In this document: positions 6,075 through 13,952 of the stretch, one piece after another
How positions within the stretch are numbered: the first letter of the stretch is position 1
How the letters are laid out: every line of letters starts with the position of its first letter
Notes under the pieces: model-generated
The model's input: the letters and a program-made list of their open reading frames with translations, nothing else
Told to the model about the DNA's origin: nothing
Database searches by the model: none
Position numbers and translations under genes: made by a program
Source: a virus
Virus record (IMG/VR): IMGVR_UViG_3300046660_000488
Coordinates: 514,293 to 578,292 of that record
Length of the DNA: 64,000 bases
Reading direction: 5' to 3' (one strand)

Positions 6075-7171
6075 ATGGGGTTCAGCCGCTAAGTCCAGAG
6101 AGCCTTCAACGGTATCTGGCGATCAAAGACCTAACTGACCCGGCGACGGGTAAACACGCAATCAACGTTGTCCTCCAGAAATTGACGAAGGCGGTCCAAG
6201 ACTGGGCGGGTTTACACCCGGAAGTCCTGCGTTCCTCCCCAATCGTTTCCATCCAAGACAATTACGACCGCCTCTACTATGAGGCGGACGCTGTCGCACG
6301 CTCGTCGCGCTATTCGCATTATGTGGATGACACCCACATCTTGCGGACGCACACGACGGCGGCCGTGCCCGGCTATCTGCGCGAGACCACGGACGACCGT
6401 CTGATGGTTCTGCCGGGCATCGTCTATCGCCGCGACGTCATGGACAAGATGCACGTCGGCGAACCACACCAAGTCGATCTGTGGATCGTCAAGCAGGCCC
6501 GCCTGCGGCGCCGCGATCTTGAGGCCATGATCTCGGCCATCATGACTGCGATCCTACCCGGCCGCGTGTACCGCTGCAACGAGACCATCCATCCCTACAC
6601 CGTCAACGGCCTTGAGGTCGAAGTGCAGGTTGGCGACCGTTGGGTCGAGGTCTTGGAATGCGGCGAGGCCCACCCATGGGTTCTGAACGACGCTGGGCTG
6701 TCTTCAGCCACATGGTCGGGACTGGCCATGGGCATCGGTCTGGACCGTCTGGTGATGCTCCTGAAGGGCGTGGAGGACATCCGGCTGCTACGGAGCACCG
6801 ACAAGCGCGTCTACGGCCAGATGCAGACCATGCAGCCCTATCTACCGGTCAGCGATCAGCCGAGCGCTAAGCGGGACCTGTCCATCGTCGTTGACGAAGT
6901 GGACATGGAACTGTTGGGCGACAAGGTCCGCACTTTGCTGGGCGACCGGGCCGAGTGGATGGAGGAAATCATCCACGTCGGCGACTACGGCTGGCACGAT
7001 GTTCCGGACGCTGCTCGCCAACGTCTGGGTATGGGGCAGGATCAACGGAACCTCGTTATCCGGCTGATCATGCGCTCGCCGACCCAGAGCATCCCTCGCG
7101 AGGTCGCAAACGAGGTCTACGCGCAAGTCTACGAAGGTCTGCATCAGGGCTCCACGGTCGGCTATCGCTGA
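6075..7171 (+). CDS. phenylalanyl-tRNA-synthetase-like single-chain enzyme
   Basis: About 365 aa. It has the class II synthetase core of PheRS: an N-terminal region with DNYDRL and ILRTHT, motif 2 as YRRDVMDKMHVGEPHQVDL, and motif 3 as GLAMGIGLDRLVML followed by EDIRLL. The C-terminal about 95 residues match the FDX-ACB anticodon-binding domain (KRDLSIVV onward). Catalytic plus FDX-ACB in one chain is the layout of mitochondrial PheRS and of PheRS-related proteins in some bacteria. It should charge tRNA-Phe; two tRNA-Phe genes lie upstream. Start problem: the only ATG with a ribosome site (GAAAGGA, ATG at 6075) is one frame off and meets a stop after five codons. ATGGGG allows a -1 slip on GGG into the long frame, whose family similarity begins at about 6083. 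Programmed shift, non-ATG start or a sequence error are all possible. Confidence 0.85.
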
Positions 7172-7193
7172 CCGTGGATGGTTCTGTGCCACC

Positions 7194-7199
7194 TAAATA
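7194..7199 (+). promoter_or_regulatory. late promoter TAAATA, leaderless
   Basis: With T4 spacing (element ending at -6), +1 falls on the A of the ATG at 7205. Confidence 0.65.
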
Positions 7200-7204
7200 G
7201 TTCC

Positions 7205-7594
7205 ATGGATCGTGAAGCCAAACTCGCTGAACTCATTGATCGCGTCAAGGATTTGCCGGACAAGGCGACCACGCGCGGATACACCTCATATCTGATCATC
7301 GTTCCCCATCATGACATGGCGGGCGACGTATCGATGGCCGTCTCTGAAGAATTCAGGGAATTTGGATACGGCGTTGACAAGGTGACGAAGTCTGAAGTTC
7401 GTGGAGACGAGTTTAGGGTCCTCGTGCGGCCCATCAGTGCTGCTGCGACGAACATCCACAACTTGACCTTCCACGTGTTCTGCATTCCGGGTGATGACGG
7501 ACTGACGGGTCATCAGAAGCAAACATTGCAGAAGATGCTTGAAGCGTTCAGCTACAAGGCACTGGAAACTGCTGATCTCCGCATCGTCTACTGA
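7205..7594 (+). CDS. late protein with prohead-tag-like N-terminus, 129 aa
   Basis: The ATG lies exactly where a T4-type late promoter at 7194 would start transcription, so the mRNA should lack a leader. No ribosome site is present. The N-terminus MDREAKLAELIDR contains LAE, which resembles the L/I-x-E cleavage sites of T4 prohead protease substrates. The rest has alternating beta and helical segments (YTSYLIIVPHHD, EFRVLVRP). No family recognised. A virion-internal role is inference. Confidence 0.7.
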   Translation: MDREAKLAELIDRVKDLPDKATTRGYTSYLIIVPHHDMAGDVSMAVSEEFREFGYGVDKVTKSEVRGDEFRVLVRPISAAATNIHNLTFHVFCIPGDDGLTGHQKQTLQKMLEAFSYKALETADLRIVY

Positions 7595-7600
7595 ATCTCG

Positions 7601-7628
7601 TTGACGAGATCGAAAATGTGTGCATAGT
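7601..7628 (+). promoter_or_regulatory. early-type promoter TTGACG-N16-CATAGT
   Basis: -35 at 7601-7606 and -10 at 7623-7628, spacer 16. It drives the gene at 7650 and probably the overlapping genes to 9676. Confidence 0.7.
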
Positions 7629-7649
7629 GCGATCCGAACAGGAGGCACT

Positions 7650-7865
7650 ATGGAAACTTGGGTTCTCGTAATCGTCGTGTGGATGTCGCCGAGCTTTAGC
7701 CATAGCGGTGGTTCTGGCGCGCTGGCGATCACCAACGTCCCCGGCTATGCGTCGTGGGACGAGTGCAATCGCGCGGCTGGCACGGTCTCCAAGAGCGGCG
7801 GAGAAACCAAGGGCTACTGCGTCCCCGGTCCCAAGACCATCGTCGTCAAGCCGAAGGGCAAGTGA
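7650..7865 (+). CDS. small protein with N-terminal hydrophobic segment, 71 aa
   Basis: ATG preceded by GGAGG. The N-terminus (WVLVIVVWMSP) is hydrophobic and may be a signal or anchor segment. Two Cys residues (WDECNRAAG, KGYCVPG) could form a disulfide outside the cytoplasm, and the C-terminus is basic. First gene after an early-type promoter; its stop overlaps the next start (TGATG). No family recognised. Confidence 0.7.
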   Translation: METWVLVIVVWMSPSFSHSGGSGALAITNVPGYASWDECNRAAGTVSKSGGETKGYCVPGPKTIVVKPKGK

Positions 7866-8833
7866 TGCACCCGACCCGCGACCGTCTCATCAAGATCATC
7901 GAGCGCACCGAGAACGAGATCGGCTCCGACGCGGCGGCCGACGAAATCCTCGCGCTGCTGCGTGAGCCGCCCAGAAACCACATGGACGTGGTCTGGCCGG
8001 ACGAGGACGAACTGAACGTTCGCCGGACCATGCTCATGGCCGACGTCGTCGCCTTCATCGCGCCCGAGGCGCGCAAGGATGGCAACGGCGGGTACGCGCC
8101 CTGCGACGATGCTGACATCCGGGCGCTGAACGCGCTCATCCGCGAAATCATCGACATGCGCTTCGTTCGAGACAGCGACCGTGGACAGGTCGTGGATTTC
8201 GCCACGGTCAACCGTCTCGAAAATCGCCTCCACACCTTCTACGAACCCCACTCGCCGGACATGCGGGACGAAGCCTCGCCTTCGGAGCGCACCGTCTACG
8301 CCATGCAGATCGCCACGGTCGCTGGGCTGATGGCCGCCGAGACCGGCCGCATGCTGAACCAACTGGGTCGTCGCATGCAGTTTCAAATCGAGGCCGACGA
8401 CAAGAAAGCCTTGCAGGACGCCGAAGCTCGCCGCGACATGGAGGCGGCTGAGCTTTTCGTCTCGCTGGTCTCGACCCGGCCGTTCCACCAATCGCTCTCC
8501 GACTATCGGTCGGCGGCGGCCGAGCTAGGCCCTCGCAACGAGGCGGTGAAGCTGATGCGCGACGCGCTGGCCAAGTCGATCCTGCCGGACACCGAGAACG
8601 CGGCCATCCACATCGACCGCTTGATCGACGAGAACAAGATGGACGAAGCCATCGCCGCTCTGGAGGATGGTTTCGACAAATGGTTCCGTGGCGCCTTCTC
8701 AGAGCAGCGTGAGCGCATCAACACCTACTATCGCGGACTTCGTGAGCGGGCGCGTCGCGCCAAGCTCCCGGCTGATCCGGCGTGGCAGATTTTCATTTCG
8801 CCGCAGGAACCCACGGGAGACCAGTATGCGTGA
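7865..8833 (+). CDS. hypothetical protein, 322 aa
   Basis: The ATG overlaps the stop of the previous gene. The protein is mostly helical and charged, with long predicted helices (for example around QFQIEADDKKALQDAEARRD) but no catalytic motif I can name. It overlaps the next start by eight bases, so it is translationally coupled in the 7650-9676 unit. Function unknown. Confidence 0.75.
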   Translation: MHPTRDRLIKIIERTENEIGSDAAADEILALLREPPRNHMDVVWPDEDELNVRRTMLMADVVAFIAPEARKDGNGGYAPCDDADIRALNALIREIIDMRFVRDSDRGQVVDFATVNRLENRLHTFYEPHSPDMRDEASPSERTVYAMQIATVAGLMAAETGRMLNQLGRRMQFQIEADDKKALQDAEARRDMEAAELFVSLVSTRPFHQSLSDYRSAAAELGPRNEAVKLMRDALAKSILPDTENAAIHIDRLIDENKMDEAIAALEDGFDKWFRGAFSEQRERINTYYRGLRERARRAKLPADPAWQIFISPQEPTGDQYA

Positions 8834-9179
8834 CACCGTCCGGATCGTCACCACCAACAAGGTGCTGTTCGATTTCGCCCAGAAATTCCAGACTGAGCAT
8901 CGCAGCGCGGCGCTGGGCGACCATGTCTTCCTGATTCTGAAGGGTCTGATCATGACCGGGATCGAGGACGCCATGAAGATGGCCGACAAATGCGGCTGGA
9001 CGGGCGTCGAGTTGGTTTCGGCCAGCAGCAACCGCCTGATCGAGGTCGCCAAGGAAGGCGACCCCAAGCGCAACATCGGCTCGATGACCTTCCAGCGACG
9101 CGACGAGGACCAACCTCAGCGCATGATCGCCGTCAATTTCTACGAGGACCACACCCTGTCATGCACGCTTCTGGGATGA
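8826..9179 (+). CDS. hypothetical protein, 117 aa
   Basis: The ATG overlaps the end of the preceding gene. Helical N-terminal half, then a beta-rich C-terminal part (MIAVNFYEDHTLSCTLLG). No family recognised. It is co-transcribed with its neighbours and overlaps the next start (ATGA). Confidence 0.7.
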   Translation: MRDTVRIVTTNKVLFDFAQKFQTEHRSAALGDHVFLILKGLIMTGIEDAMKMADKCGWTGVELVSASSNRLIEVAKEGDPKRNIGSMTFQRRDEDQPQRMIAVNFYEDHTLSCTLLG

Positions 9180-9676
9180 CGCCGCTCGACATCGAATTGG
9201 CCAAGCTCGCCGAGCACAAGGCCATCGGCTGGGACTTCGACAAGACACTCGTCAACAGCGAGGCGTCGGAAATCCTGCATCGCTTCATCTTGGATCACCC
9301 CGAGATCGAGCACCACATCGTCACGTTCCGCTCGCACGGCTTGCAGCACAACGTCTGGGTCGAGCTTGAGCAATACGCGGACGCGCCGGGTCGCGGCCAT
9401 TTCAAGGGCGTCGTCAACATCGACGACCACCGCTGGGAAGCGTGGAACGACGCCGTGCGGCGCCGGACGCCGGGTGGTGGCCTGAGCGGGCCGATGAGCG
9501 ACGCAGAGGTCTTCTACTGCTCGTGGAAAGGTCAGGTCTGCAAAGACCTTGGCCTGACCCTGCTGGTCGATGATGACCCGTCGTGCGTCACCTTGGGCTG
9601 CGAGGCCCACGGAATCGCCTTCTATGACCCGGACAGCCTTATCCGGGCAGTCCGACGTGGTCCAGCACCCACATAA
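9176..9676 (+). CDS. HAD-superfamily phosphatase-like protein
   Basis: 166 aa. Motif I is clear (GWDFDKTLVNSE, catalytic Asp in DFDKT). A motif II-like Ser/Thr follows in HIVTFRSHG, and motif IV is LLVDDDPSCV near residue 130. The small cap and 166-aa size fit nucleotide or 5'/3'-end phosphatases of the HAD fold. The substrate cannot be read from the sequence; a nucleic-acid-end phosphatase would fit the RNA ligase elsewhere in the window. An upstream ATG at 9161 is possible, but the ATGA overlap at 9176 is preferred. The end overlaps a minus-strand gene by 38 bases. Confidence 0.75.
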   Translation: MTPLDIELAKLAEHKAIGWDFDKTLVNSEASEILHRFILDHPEIEHHIVTFRSHGLQHNVWVELEQYADAPGRGHFKGVVNIDDHRWEAWNDAVRRRTPGGGLSGPMSDAEVFYCSWKGQVCKDLGLTLLVDDDPSCVTLGCEAHGIAFYDPDSLIRAVRRGPAPT

Positions 9677-9815
9677 CGCCGATGCTGGACACGATCATAA
9701 TGACCGTGACGCACCATGCGAACAGCATGCCGCGCGCGGGCGATAGCGGATCGGGGTTCACCCATTCCTCAGAATTCCAGTCGTTCACTGGCATCTTATC
9801 GTCTTGATCTTCCAC
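9639..9815 (-). CDS. small membrane protein, 58 aa
   Basis: GTG start at 9815 with a strong GGGAGGA ribosome site. An acidic N-terminal segment of about 28 residues is followed by one clear transmembrane helix (about residues 29-51, GMLFAWCVTVIMIVSSIGVM). It lies at the end of the minus-strand block and overlaps the HAD gene tail to tail. The palindrome TTTGGTTAACCAAA is 29 bases upstream. A lysis, exclusion or host-membrane role is open. Confidence 0.7.
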   Translation of the reverse strand: MEDQDDKMPVNDWNSEEWVNPDPLSPARGMLFAWCVTVIMIVSSIGVMWVLDHVGLPG

Positions 9816-9845
9816 AACGTGTTCCTCCCACGTAGTGATTTATTT

Positions 9846-9855
9846 TGGTTAACCA
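9846..9855. promoter_or_regulatory. palindromic control site TGGTTAACCA
   Basis: Core of the 14-base palindrome 9844-9857, upstream of the minus-strand membrane-protein gene. Confidence 0.55.
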
Positions 9856-9867
9856 AATTGTCGCTTA

Positions 9868-10125
9868 TTATTCCCACCAGCGCAATTTGAAATGGACCAC
9901 GTGCTGCGGTTTTTTGAATGCGAACACGAGCCATTCGCCGCCGGAATTGATGTAGGTCCAGTCGGCCTGCGGGGTGTACTCGGCCATCCAGACGGTCAAA
10001 TCCTCGGCCAGCTTGTCCTTCGGCATCAACTCGTCGCGGTGCTTGATCGCGATGACCAGTTCAGGGTCTCTGCCCTGCGTCACGAACTGGTAGCTCGGGT
10101 GCTTCTTGAGATCGGTGGCGTTCAT
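9868..10125 (-). CDS. hypothetical protein, 85 aa
   Basis: ATG start overlapping the stop of the upstream gene by four bases. The C-terminus HVVHFKLRWWE resembles the FKLxW-type ends of other small proteins in this window (21606, 22008, 47770). Mixed alpha/beta, function unknown. Confidence 0.75.
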   Translation of the reverse strand: MNATDLKKHPSYQFVTQGRDPELVIAIKHRDELMPKDKLAEDLTVWMAEYTPQADWTYINSGGEWLVFAFKKPQHVVHFKLRWWE

Positions 10126-10610
10126 CCGATGGCGTCCGCCATCATCAGGCCCATCATCAGCATAGAATCTGACGAGGCGTGGATCGTGAACCGGTGGTCA
10201 AGATGGTGTCCGGGGATGATCGTGATCAGGTGGTTCCCCAGCGTGTATGAGACGACTGGAGGCTTGTTGGTGTTGGGGTAATACGCCGGGTAGAGCGAGG
10301 CGACGAACCGCTCGCCTTGGCTGCTCTTAATCTCAACGAAACGGCTGAAGCGACCGGCCACGTCCTCGACGCGGATGCTCCAGCGATAGCTCCCATGATC
10401 GCCATATTGGACGAGGTGTCGGCGACTTGAGGCCTCGAAGCACATTTCGTAAAAAGCTCGCCAGACTCCGACCTGAACCGAACCGGCGAGCATGTCGCCT
10501 TCGATCTCGTCGCGGCTGACGAAGAGCTTGAGGCCCGCCGTGGCGCGTTTGCGCTTGCGGGCGCCGAGCGAAAATGGCTCGGCGACTTCGGGAACAGAAT
10601 CGAACGCCAT
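10122..10610 (-). CDS. hypothetical protein, 162 aa
   Basis: ATG start; a basic N-terminal stretch (ARKRKRATAGLKLF) precedes a beta-rich body with several His, Tyr and Trp. No family recognised. A palindromic site (10671-10680) lies 61 bases upstream, so a new transcript may begin here. Confidence 0.72.
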   Translation of the reverse strand: MAFDSVPEVAEPFSLGARKRKRATAGLKLFVSRDEIEGDMLAGSVQVGVWRAFYEMCFEASSRRHLVQYGDHGSYRWSIRVEDVAGRFSRFVEIKSSQGERFVASLYPAYYPNTNKPPVVSYTLGNHLITIIPGHHLDHRFTIHASSDSMLMMGLMMADAIG

Positions 10611-10670
10611 GATACCAGTCTGAAATGGATCGACGCCTAAATTCAGCAGCGTCCAGATCAGATTAGCACA

Positions 10671-10680
10671 TGGTTTACGA
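10671..10680. promoter_or_regulatory. palindromic control site TGGTTTACGA
   Basis: Hybrid member of the TSGTWWACSA family, between minus-strand genes ending at 10689 and starting at 10610. Confidence 0.45.
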
Positions 10681-10688
10681 GACGGAAA

Positions 10689-10943
10689 TTATTCCGTGAT
10701 CTCGACGAGACGAAAAGCGACGGCCTCGCAGGGGAACTTTTCCTTGGCGGCTTGCTTCTCGGCCTCTTCCTCGACGATCCACAGACGGTCGAAGCGATGA
10801 CCCCAGCGGTCTTCGTCGGTGTGCGTGTTGTGGGCGTTGAAGATTTGCTTGAAACGGCCGTCGCCGATCCGACGCACTTTCCACACCCGCGACGGATCGT
10901 CGGGTGTGGTGATGTGGCGAGTGTTCTCGTAGACGTAGGTCAT
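10689..10943 (-). CDS. hypothetical protein, 84 aa
   Basis: The ATG overlaps the stop of the HD-domain gene by one base. Charged protein with a helical Glu/Lys-rich C-terminal third (IVEEEAEKQAAKEKF). Translationally coupled to the HD gene. Function unknown. Confidence 0.75.
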   Translation of the reverse strand: MTYVYENTRHITTPDDPSRVWKVRRIGDGRFKQIFNAHNTHTDEDRWGHRFDRLWIVEEEAEKQAAKEKFPCEAVAFRLVEITE

Positions 10944-11620
10944 CAGGCGACTTTCGCGGCGTCTTCGGCTTCTCGTTCGGCGCGGCGCGCCGCTCGATAG
11001 TCGTTGATGATCTTCTCGACGCTCGCATAGACGGACGGATCACCGTCCTTCAGGTGCGGCAGGAGATCACGCTTCTCCGGAACGTAGCGCTGGGCGAAAT
11101 CCGGATCGTCGTTGATGATCGAATCCAAGTTGTCCTCGGAATCGACCAGCTTGATCGTCTGGACTTCGGCTGGCTGCGCGGCCGTGTGATCGCGGTTCAG
11201 CGCCATCCGGACCTTGCGGTTTCCATCCCACGGCATGGCGACGTCGGTCAGGCCGTCCACGTACAGAGCGACCAGATCGCCGAATTCCTGACGGATCAAC
11301 TCGATGGTGATGCCGGGGACCATGTACAGAACGATGTCACCAGCCTTGAAGGCCGGGCGAGAACAGAATTCGCCGGTCTTGACGATGACCTCGCCATTAC
11401 CATCAACGAATTTTCGAGTGTCCTCGACGGTGTCATGCAGCAGGGCTGCGACAACCATTTCGACGGTGGCGCCGGGCAGTGCGGCGATCCGCAGGGCCAG
11501 ACGGCGCGGGTGGACGATATACGGCTCGTCCGTATACCTACGCCGCTGACCGACAGCAGCGTGCGCGACCATGGCGAACAGGTCGGCCTTCACGATTAAA
11601 GGATGGTTCATATCTATCAT
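10943..11620 (-). CDS. HD-domain (p)ppGpp hydrolase-like protein
   Basis: 225 aa. The N-terminal half matches the SpoT/MESH1-type HD domain: YIVHPRRLALRIA (metal His), then AALLHDTVEDT (HD motif), and later IKLVDSEDNLDSI, the conserved Asp-Asn segment. In this family the domain removes pyrophosphate from (p)ppGpp. No synthetase domain is present, so it may lower the alarmone during infection. First gene of a minus-strand unit behind a strong promoter. The start is either 11620 or 11611; the predicted transcript starts within about ten bases of the first. Confidence 0.82.
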   Translation of the reverse strand: MIDMNHPLIVKADLFAMVAHAAVGQRRRYTDEPYIVHPRRLALRIAALPGATVEMVVAALLHDTVEDTRKFVDGNGEVIVKTGEFCSRPAFKAGDIVLYMVPGITIELIRQEFGDLVALYVDGLTDVAMPWDGNRKVRMALNRDHTAAQPAEVQTIKLVDSEDNLDSIINDDPDFAQRYVPEKRDLLPHLKDGDPSVYASVEKIINDYRAARRAEREAEDAAKVA

Positions 11621-11627
11621 GCCGCGC

Positions 11628-11656
11628 ATTATGCGGCATGGATACAATTTCGTCAA
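11628..11656 (-). promoter_or_regulatory. sigma70-like promoter TTGACG-N17-CATAAT
   Basis: Minus strand: -35 at 11651-11656 and -10 at 11628-11633. A GCCGC/GCGGC inverted repeat overlaps the -10 and start, a possible operator. It drives the HD gene and those after it. Confidence 0.75.
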
Positions 11657-11659
11657 CCA

Positions 11660-12385
11660 CTATTCCTTGAGCAAGCGGCCCAAGGTCAACACCCTGTCAA
11701 GTACTACTTGGTTCTGATAGTGGATTCCGCGTCTATAAAACTTCCTGCCCTCGTGCATCATATAGGCAGTCACGTAGCCTTCCTCGCAATAGGCGAAGTA
11801 GAGTTTGACGTTGAATCTCTCGATCTGGATGTTCGGCAACACCACGGCGTGCATACCGAACCGGTTCTCATAACCGATGGTGAACGGTTGGTTTCGAACC
11901 AAGGCCATGCACGGTTCGAAGAACGATCCGAGAGCCATGTCCCAAGTCGTGTTGAAGTCTTTGCTGTATTCGGGGAGACCTTTGGCGTAGGCCATAATCT
12001 TCACAACGTCATGATAGTAGGCGTCGATGTTGGCGTGCTTCGACAGGTCTTCTCTTGACGGTGAACTTCGCGGCATATACCACCCGAATTGGTCACTGCC
12101 TATCGGGTTGTGCTGCACCTTGCAGTTGCCAAGATAGCCGGGCGTTCTGGCTGCGACCGGCGGGAACGGACGGGCCAGAAGGCCGTAGTCGTCCAGAACC
12201 CAGTCAAGTTTGTGTCGATCTTCCTTGCGCGTCTGGCGAGTGAAAGACGGCTCGGGCTTTTCCGGCCATTTCCATTCGCAGATGTACAGGCGCTGGAATT
12301 CCTCAAGGCTCAGAGGTTGTCGAATCTGCTCATGCCAGTCGGCGAGCATCTTTTCAGCTTTTTCGAAAACGCCTTTGGCACTCAT
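11660..12385 (-). CDS. hypothetical protein, 241 aa
   Basis: The ATG is only three bases from the 16-base palindrome GTTTGGT-TT-ACCAAAC (12388-12403), leaving no room for a normal ribosome site. The protein has a helical N-terminal third and an aromatic-rich beta part near the C-terminus (VKLYFAYCEEGYVTAY). No family recognised. The promoter of the next gene overlaps its 3' end. Confidence 0.75.
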   Translation of the reverse strand: MSAKGVFEKAEKMLADWHEQIRQPLSLEEFQRLYICEWKWPEKPEPSFTRQTRKEDRHKLDWVLDDYGLLARPFPPVAARTPGYLGNCKVQHNPIGSDQFGWYMPRSSPSREDLSKHANIDAYYHDVVKIMAYAKGLPEYSKDFNTTWDMALGSFFEPCMALVRNQPFTIGYENRFGMHAVVLPNIQIERFNVKLYFAYCEEGYVTAYMMHEGRKFYRRGIHYQNQVVLDRVLTLGRLLKE

Positions 12386-12390
12386 CCGTT

Positions 12391-12400
12391 TGGTTTACCA
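12391..12400. promoter_or_regulatory. palindromic control site TGGTTTACCA
   Basis: Core of the longest copy (16-base palindrome, 12388-12403). It nearly touches the ATG of the minus-strand gene, so a repressor bound here would also cover the start. Confidence 0.55.
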
Positions 12401-12423
12401 AACGTTGACGGTGCGGGGCAACC

Positions 12424-12789
12424 CTAAATGTAGACGGCCGACATGATCCGGTCATGGCGCCGGGCGACCGTCAGCACGGTCTTATAGCCACGCAGCATGC
12501 CATCGCGGACTTGTGGGTTCATCCCGCCGCCTTGGAGCAGGCCGGAGACGTCGCGCACGGCGTCCTCGACGTCCTTCAGCTTGGTGGCCCCGTGGATCGA
12601 GTTGCGGACGGTCTGGTAGGCGGCCAGCGCGCCGACGATGTCGCCCAGACGGTTCATCGAGCCGACGTCGCTCAGGGCTTCGAACGAGTTGCGATTGATC
12701 GCCTCGACGAATTGCTGCTGGCGCCCACGCTCGGACGCGATCAGGGAGTCCAGTTCGTTTCGAAATCGGCCAATGAACGTGTCAGACAT
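12424..12789 (-). CDS. hypothetical helical protein, 121 aa
   Basis: ATG start overlapping the previous stop by eight bases. Entirely helical and charged (FRNELDSLIASERGRQQQF), with a Gly-rich hinge (LLQGGGMN). Last gene of the 12424-13518 coupled unit. Function unknown. Confidence 0.75.
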   Translation of the reverse strand: MSDTFIGRFRNELDSLIASERGRQQQFVEAINRNSFEALSDVGSMNRLGDIVGALAAYQTVRNSIHGATKLKDVEDAVRDVSGLLQGGGMNPQVRDGMLRGYKTVLTVARRHDRIMSAVYI

Positions 12790-13102
12790 AGAGCACCACG
12801 ATCTTGCCCGCTTTCGCGAACATGTTGAAGTTGCATTCCCCCTTGGTGCAGATGGCCTCGCGGACCTTCCTGCGTTTGCCGACGCCCTTCAGCAGGGCGC
12901 GGGCCAGAGCCAGAGCAGTTTCGTCCATGGCCGGGATCATCGTGTAGAACGACGCCTTGCGCGGGACGACCTTGATCCGGCCTGCGTACGGATTGACCTC
13001 GCCATCCTCGTAATAGTCCGGCACGTCCATGCGGTCGTACTCAGCGTAGAGTTCGCTGACCGGCATGATCTGGACGTTGGTCAACCCGTTCTGGACGCTC
13101 AT
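12782..13102 (-). CDS. hypothetical protein, 106 aa
   Basis: ATG start overlapping the previous stop by four bases. Acidic N-terminal part, basic middle (KGVGKRRKVREA) and two Cys (CTKGEC). No family recognised. Part of a coupled minus-strand unit. Confidence 0.75.
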   Translation of the reverse strand: MSVQNGLTNVQIMPVSELYAEYDRMDVPDYYEDGEVNPYAGRIKVVPRKASFYTMIPAMDETALALARALLKGVGKRRKVREAICTKGECNFNMFAKAGKIVVLYV

Positions 13103-13518
13103 GCGGGCTCACCGAAGAGCCGGGCGGCCCACGACGCCAGCCCGGTCGCGGCGACCTTCGGCGGCTGGTGCAGGACGACCTCGCGGCGGCTGCGCGCCAG
13201 ACGGCGGGGCCACTCTTCGAGGATCACGTAGACGCCGTTCTCAAAGCGCGCCAGCGTCCAGCCGTCCTCGATAGGCGGTCGGTCGGTGGGGCAATGGACG
13301 ATCTGTCCCTTCGGAAGCTGGTTCCGGTATTTCTTGTTGCGGAAATTCCAGTGGTCGGAAACCCGAAGGCTTCCTTCCGGGGTGTGACCCCACGTTTTGT
13401 CGGGCGTGTCGTACAGCGAACTGCCGAAGGGGCTCGGGAACACGACCTTCCATTCGGCCGCGATCTTGTCGGCAAGCTCGGAAGGCATGGTGCTCGGCTG
13501 TAGGAACGATGTCGGCAA
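13099..13518 (-). CDS. hypothetical protein, 139 aa
   Basis: Start taken as TTG at 13518 because GGAG lies seven bases upstream; an ATG at 13488 has no clear ribosome site. Tryptophan-rich and basic towards the C-terminus. First gene behind the promoter at 13546-13573. Function unknown. Confidence 0.7.
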   Translation of the reverse strand: MPTSFLQPSTMPSELADKIAAEWKVVFPSPFGSSLYDTPDKTWGHTPEGSLRVSDHWNFRNKKYRNQLPKGQIVHCPTDRPPIEDGWTLARFENGVYVILEEWPRRLARSRREVVLHQPPKVAATGLASWAARLFGEPA

Positions 13519-13545
13519 AGCGGGTCTCCACTAATTGTGGAGCGC

Positions 13546-13573
13546 ACTATACATGAAGCTCAAGCACAGTCAA
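13546..13573 (-). promoter_or_regulatory. early-type promoter TTGACT-N16-TATAGT
   Basis: Minus strand, -35 at 13568-13573 and -10 at 13546-13551, spacer 16. It drives the 13518-12424 unit. Confidence 0.78.
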
Positions 13574-13952
13574 CGTACTTTTCAAGCAAACCGTAGCGAC
13601 GAGGGCGATCCCAATTTGGGTCATGCTCTTTCGCGCGAGTTTCCGAGATCGCGGTGAACGGCTCTTGCTTCTCGACGTAGCAAAAGCCGTCGCCGGTGTG
13701 CTGCACCATTGGTGCGAACGGGCGACGCTTGCGCTGTTCAACCGGCGCCCAGCCAACGAACAATCCGTCAAAGCCTTTGCCGTTGATCTGGAGATACCAT
13801 CGACCAGCCCCGACGACGCCGACCTGCTCGTAATAGGCCGTGACCGTGGACAGGTACGGCTCGTCGTACTTGCCCCGAACCTCGACCAACACCAGAACCG
13901 GCCGCCCATCCGTGGGGACGGTCTTGGGGTCTCGCCACTTGATGCGGGTCAT
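13560..13952 (-). CDS. DUF551-like hypothetical protein, 130 aa
   Basis: ATG start overlapping the upstream stop by one base. The opening IKWRDPKTVPTDGRPVLVLV resembles the small phage DUF551-type fold (W...P..G.PVLV). Several Trp and Tyr follow in a beta-rich body. The function of that family is unknown. The promoter of the next unit overlaps its 3' end. Confidence 0.72.
   Translation of the reverse strand: MTRIKWRDPKTVPTDGRPVLVLVEVRGKYDEPYLSTVTAYYEQVGVVGAGRWYLQINGKGFDGLFVGWAPVEQRKRRPFAPMVQHTGDGFCYVEKQEPFTAISETRAKEHDPNWDRPRRYGLLEKYVDCA

Noticed and set aside
7845-8491. Minus-strand frames opposite the 322-aa gene
   Set aside because: Shadow frames; the plus-strand gene has overlapping coupled neighbours that fix its frame.
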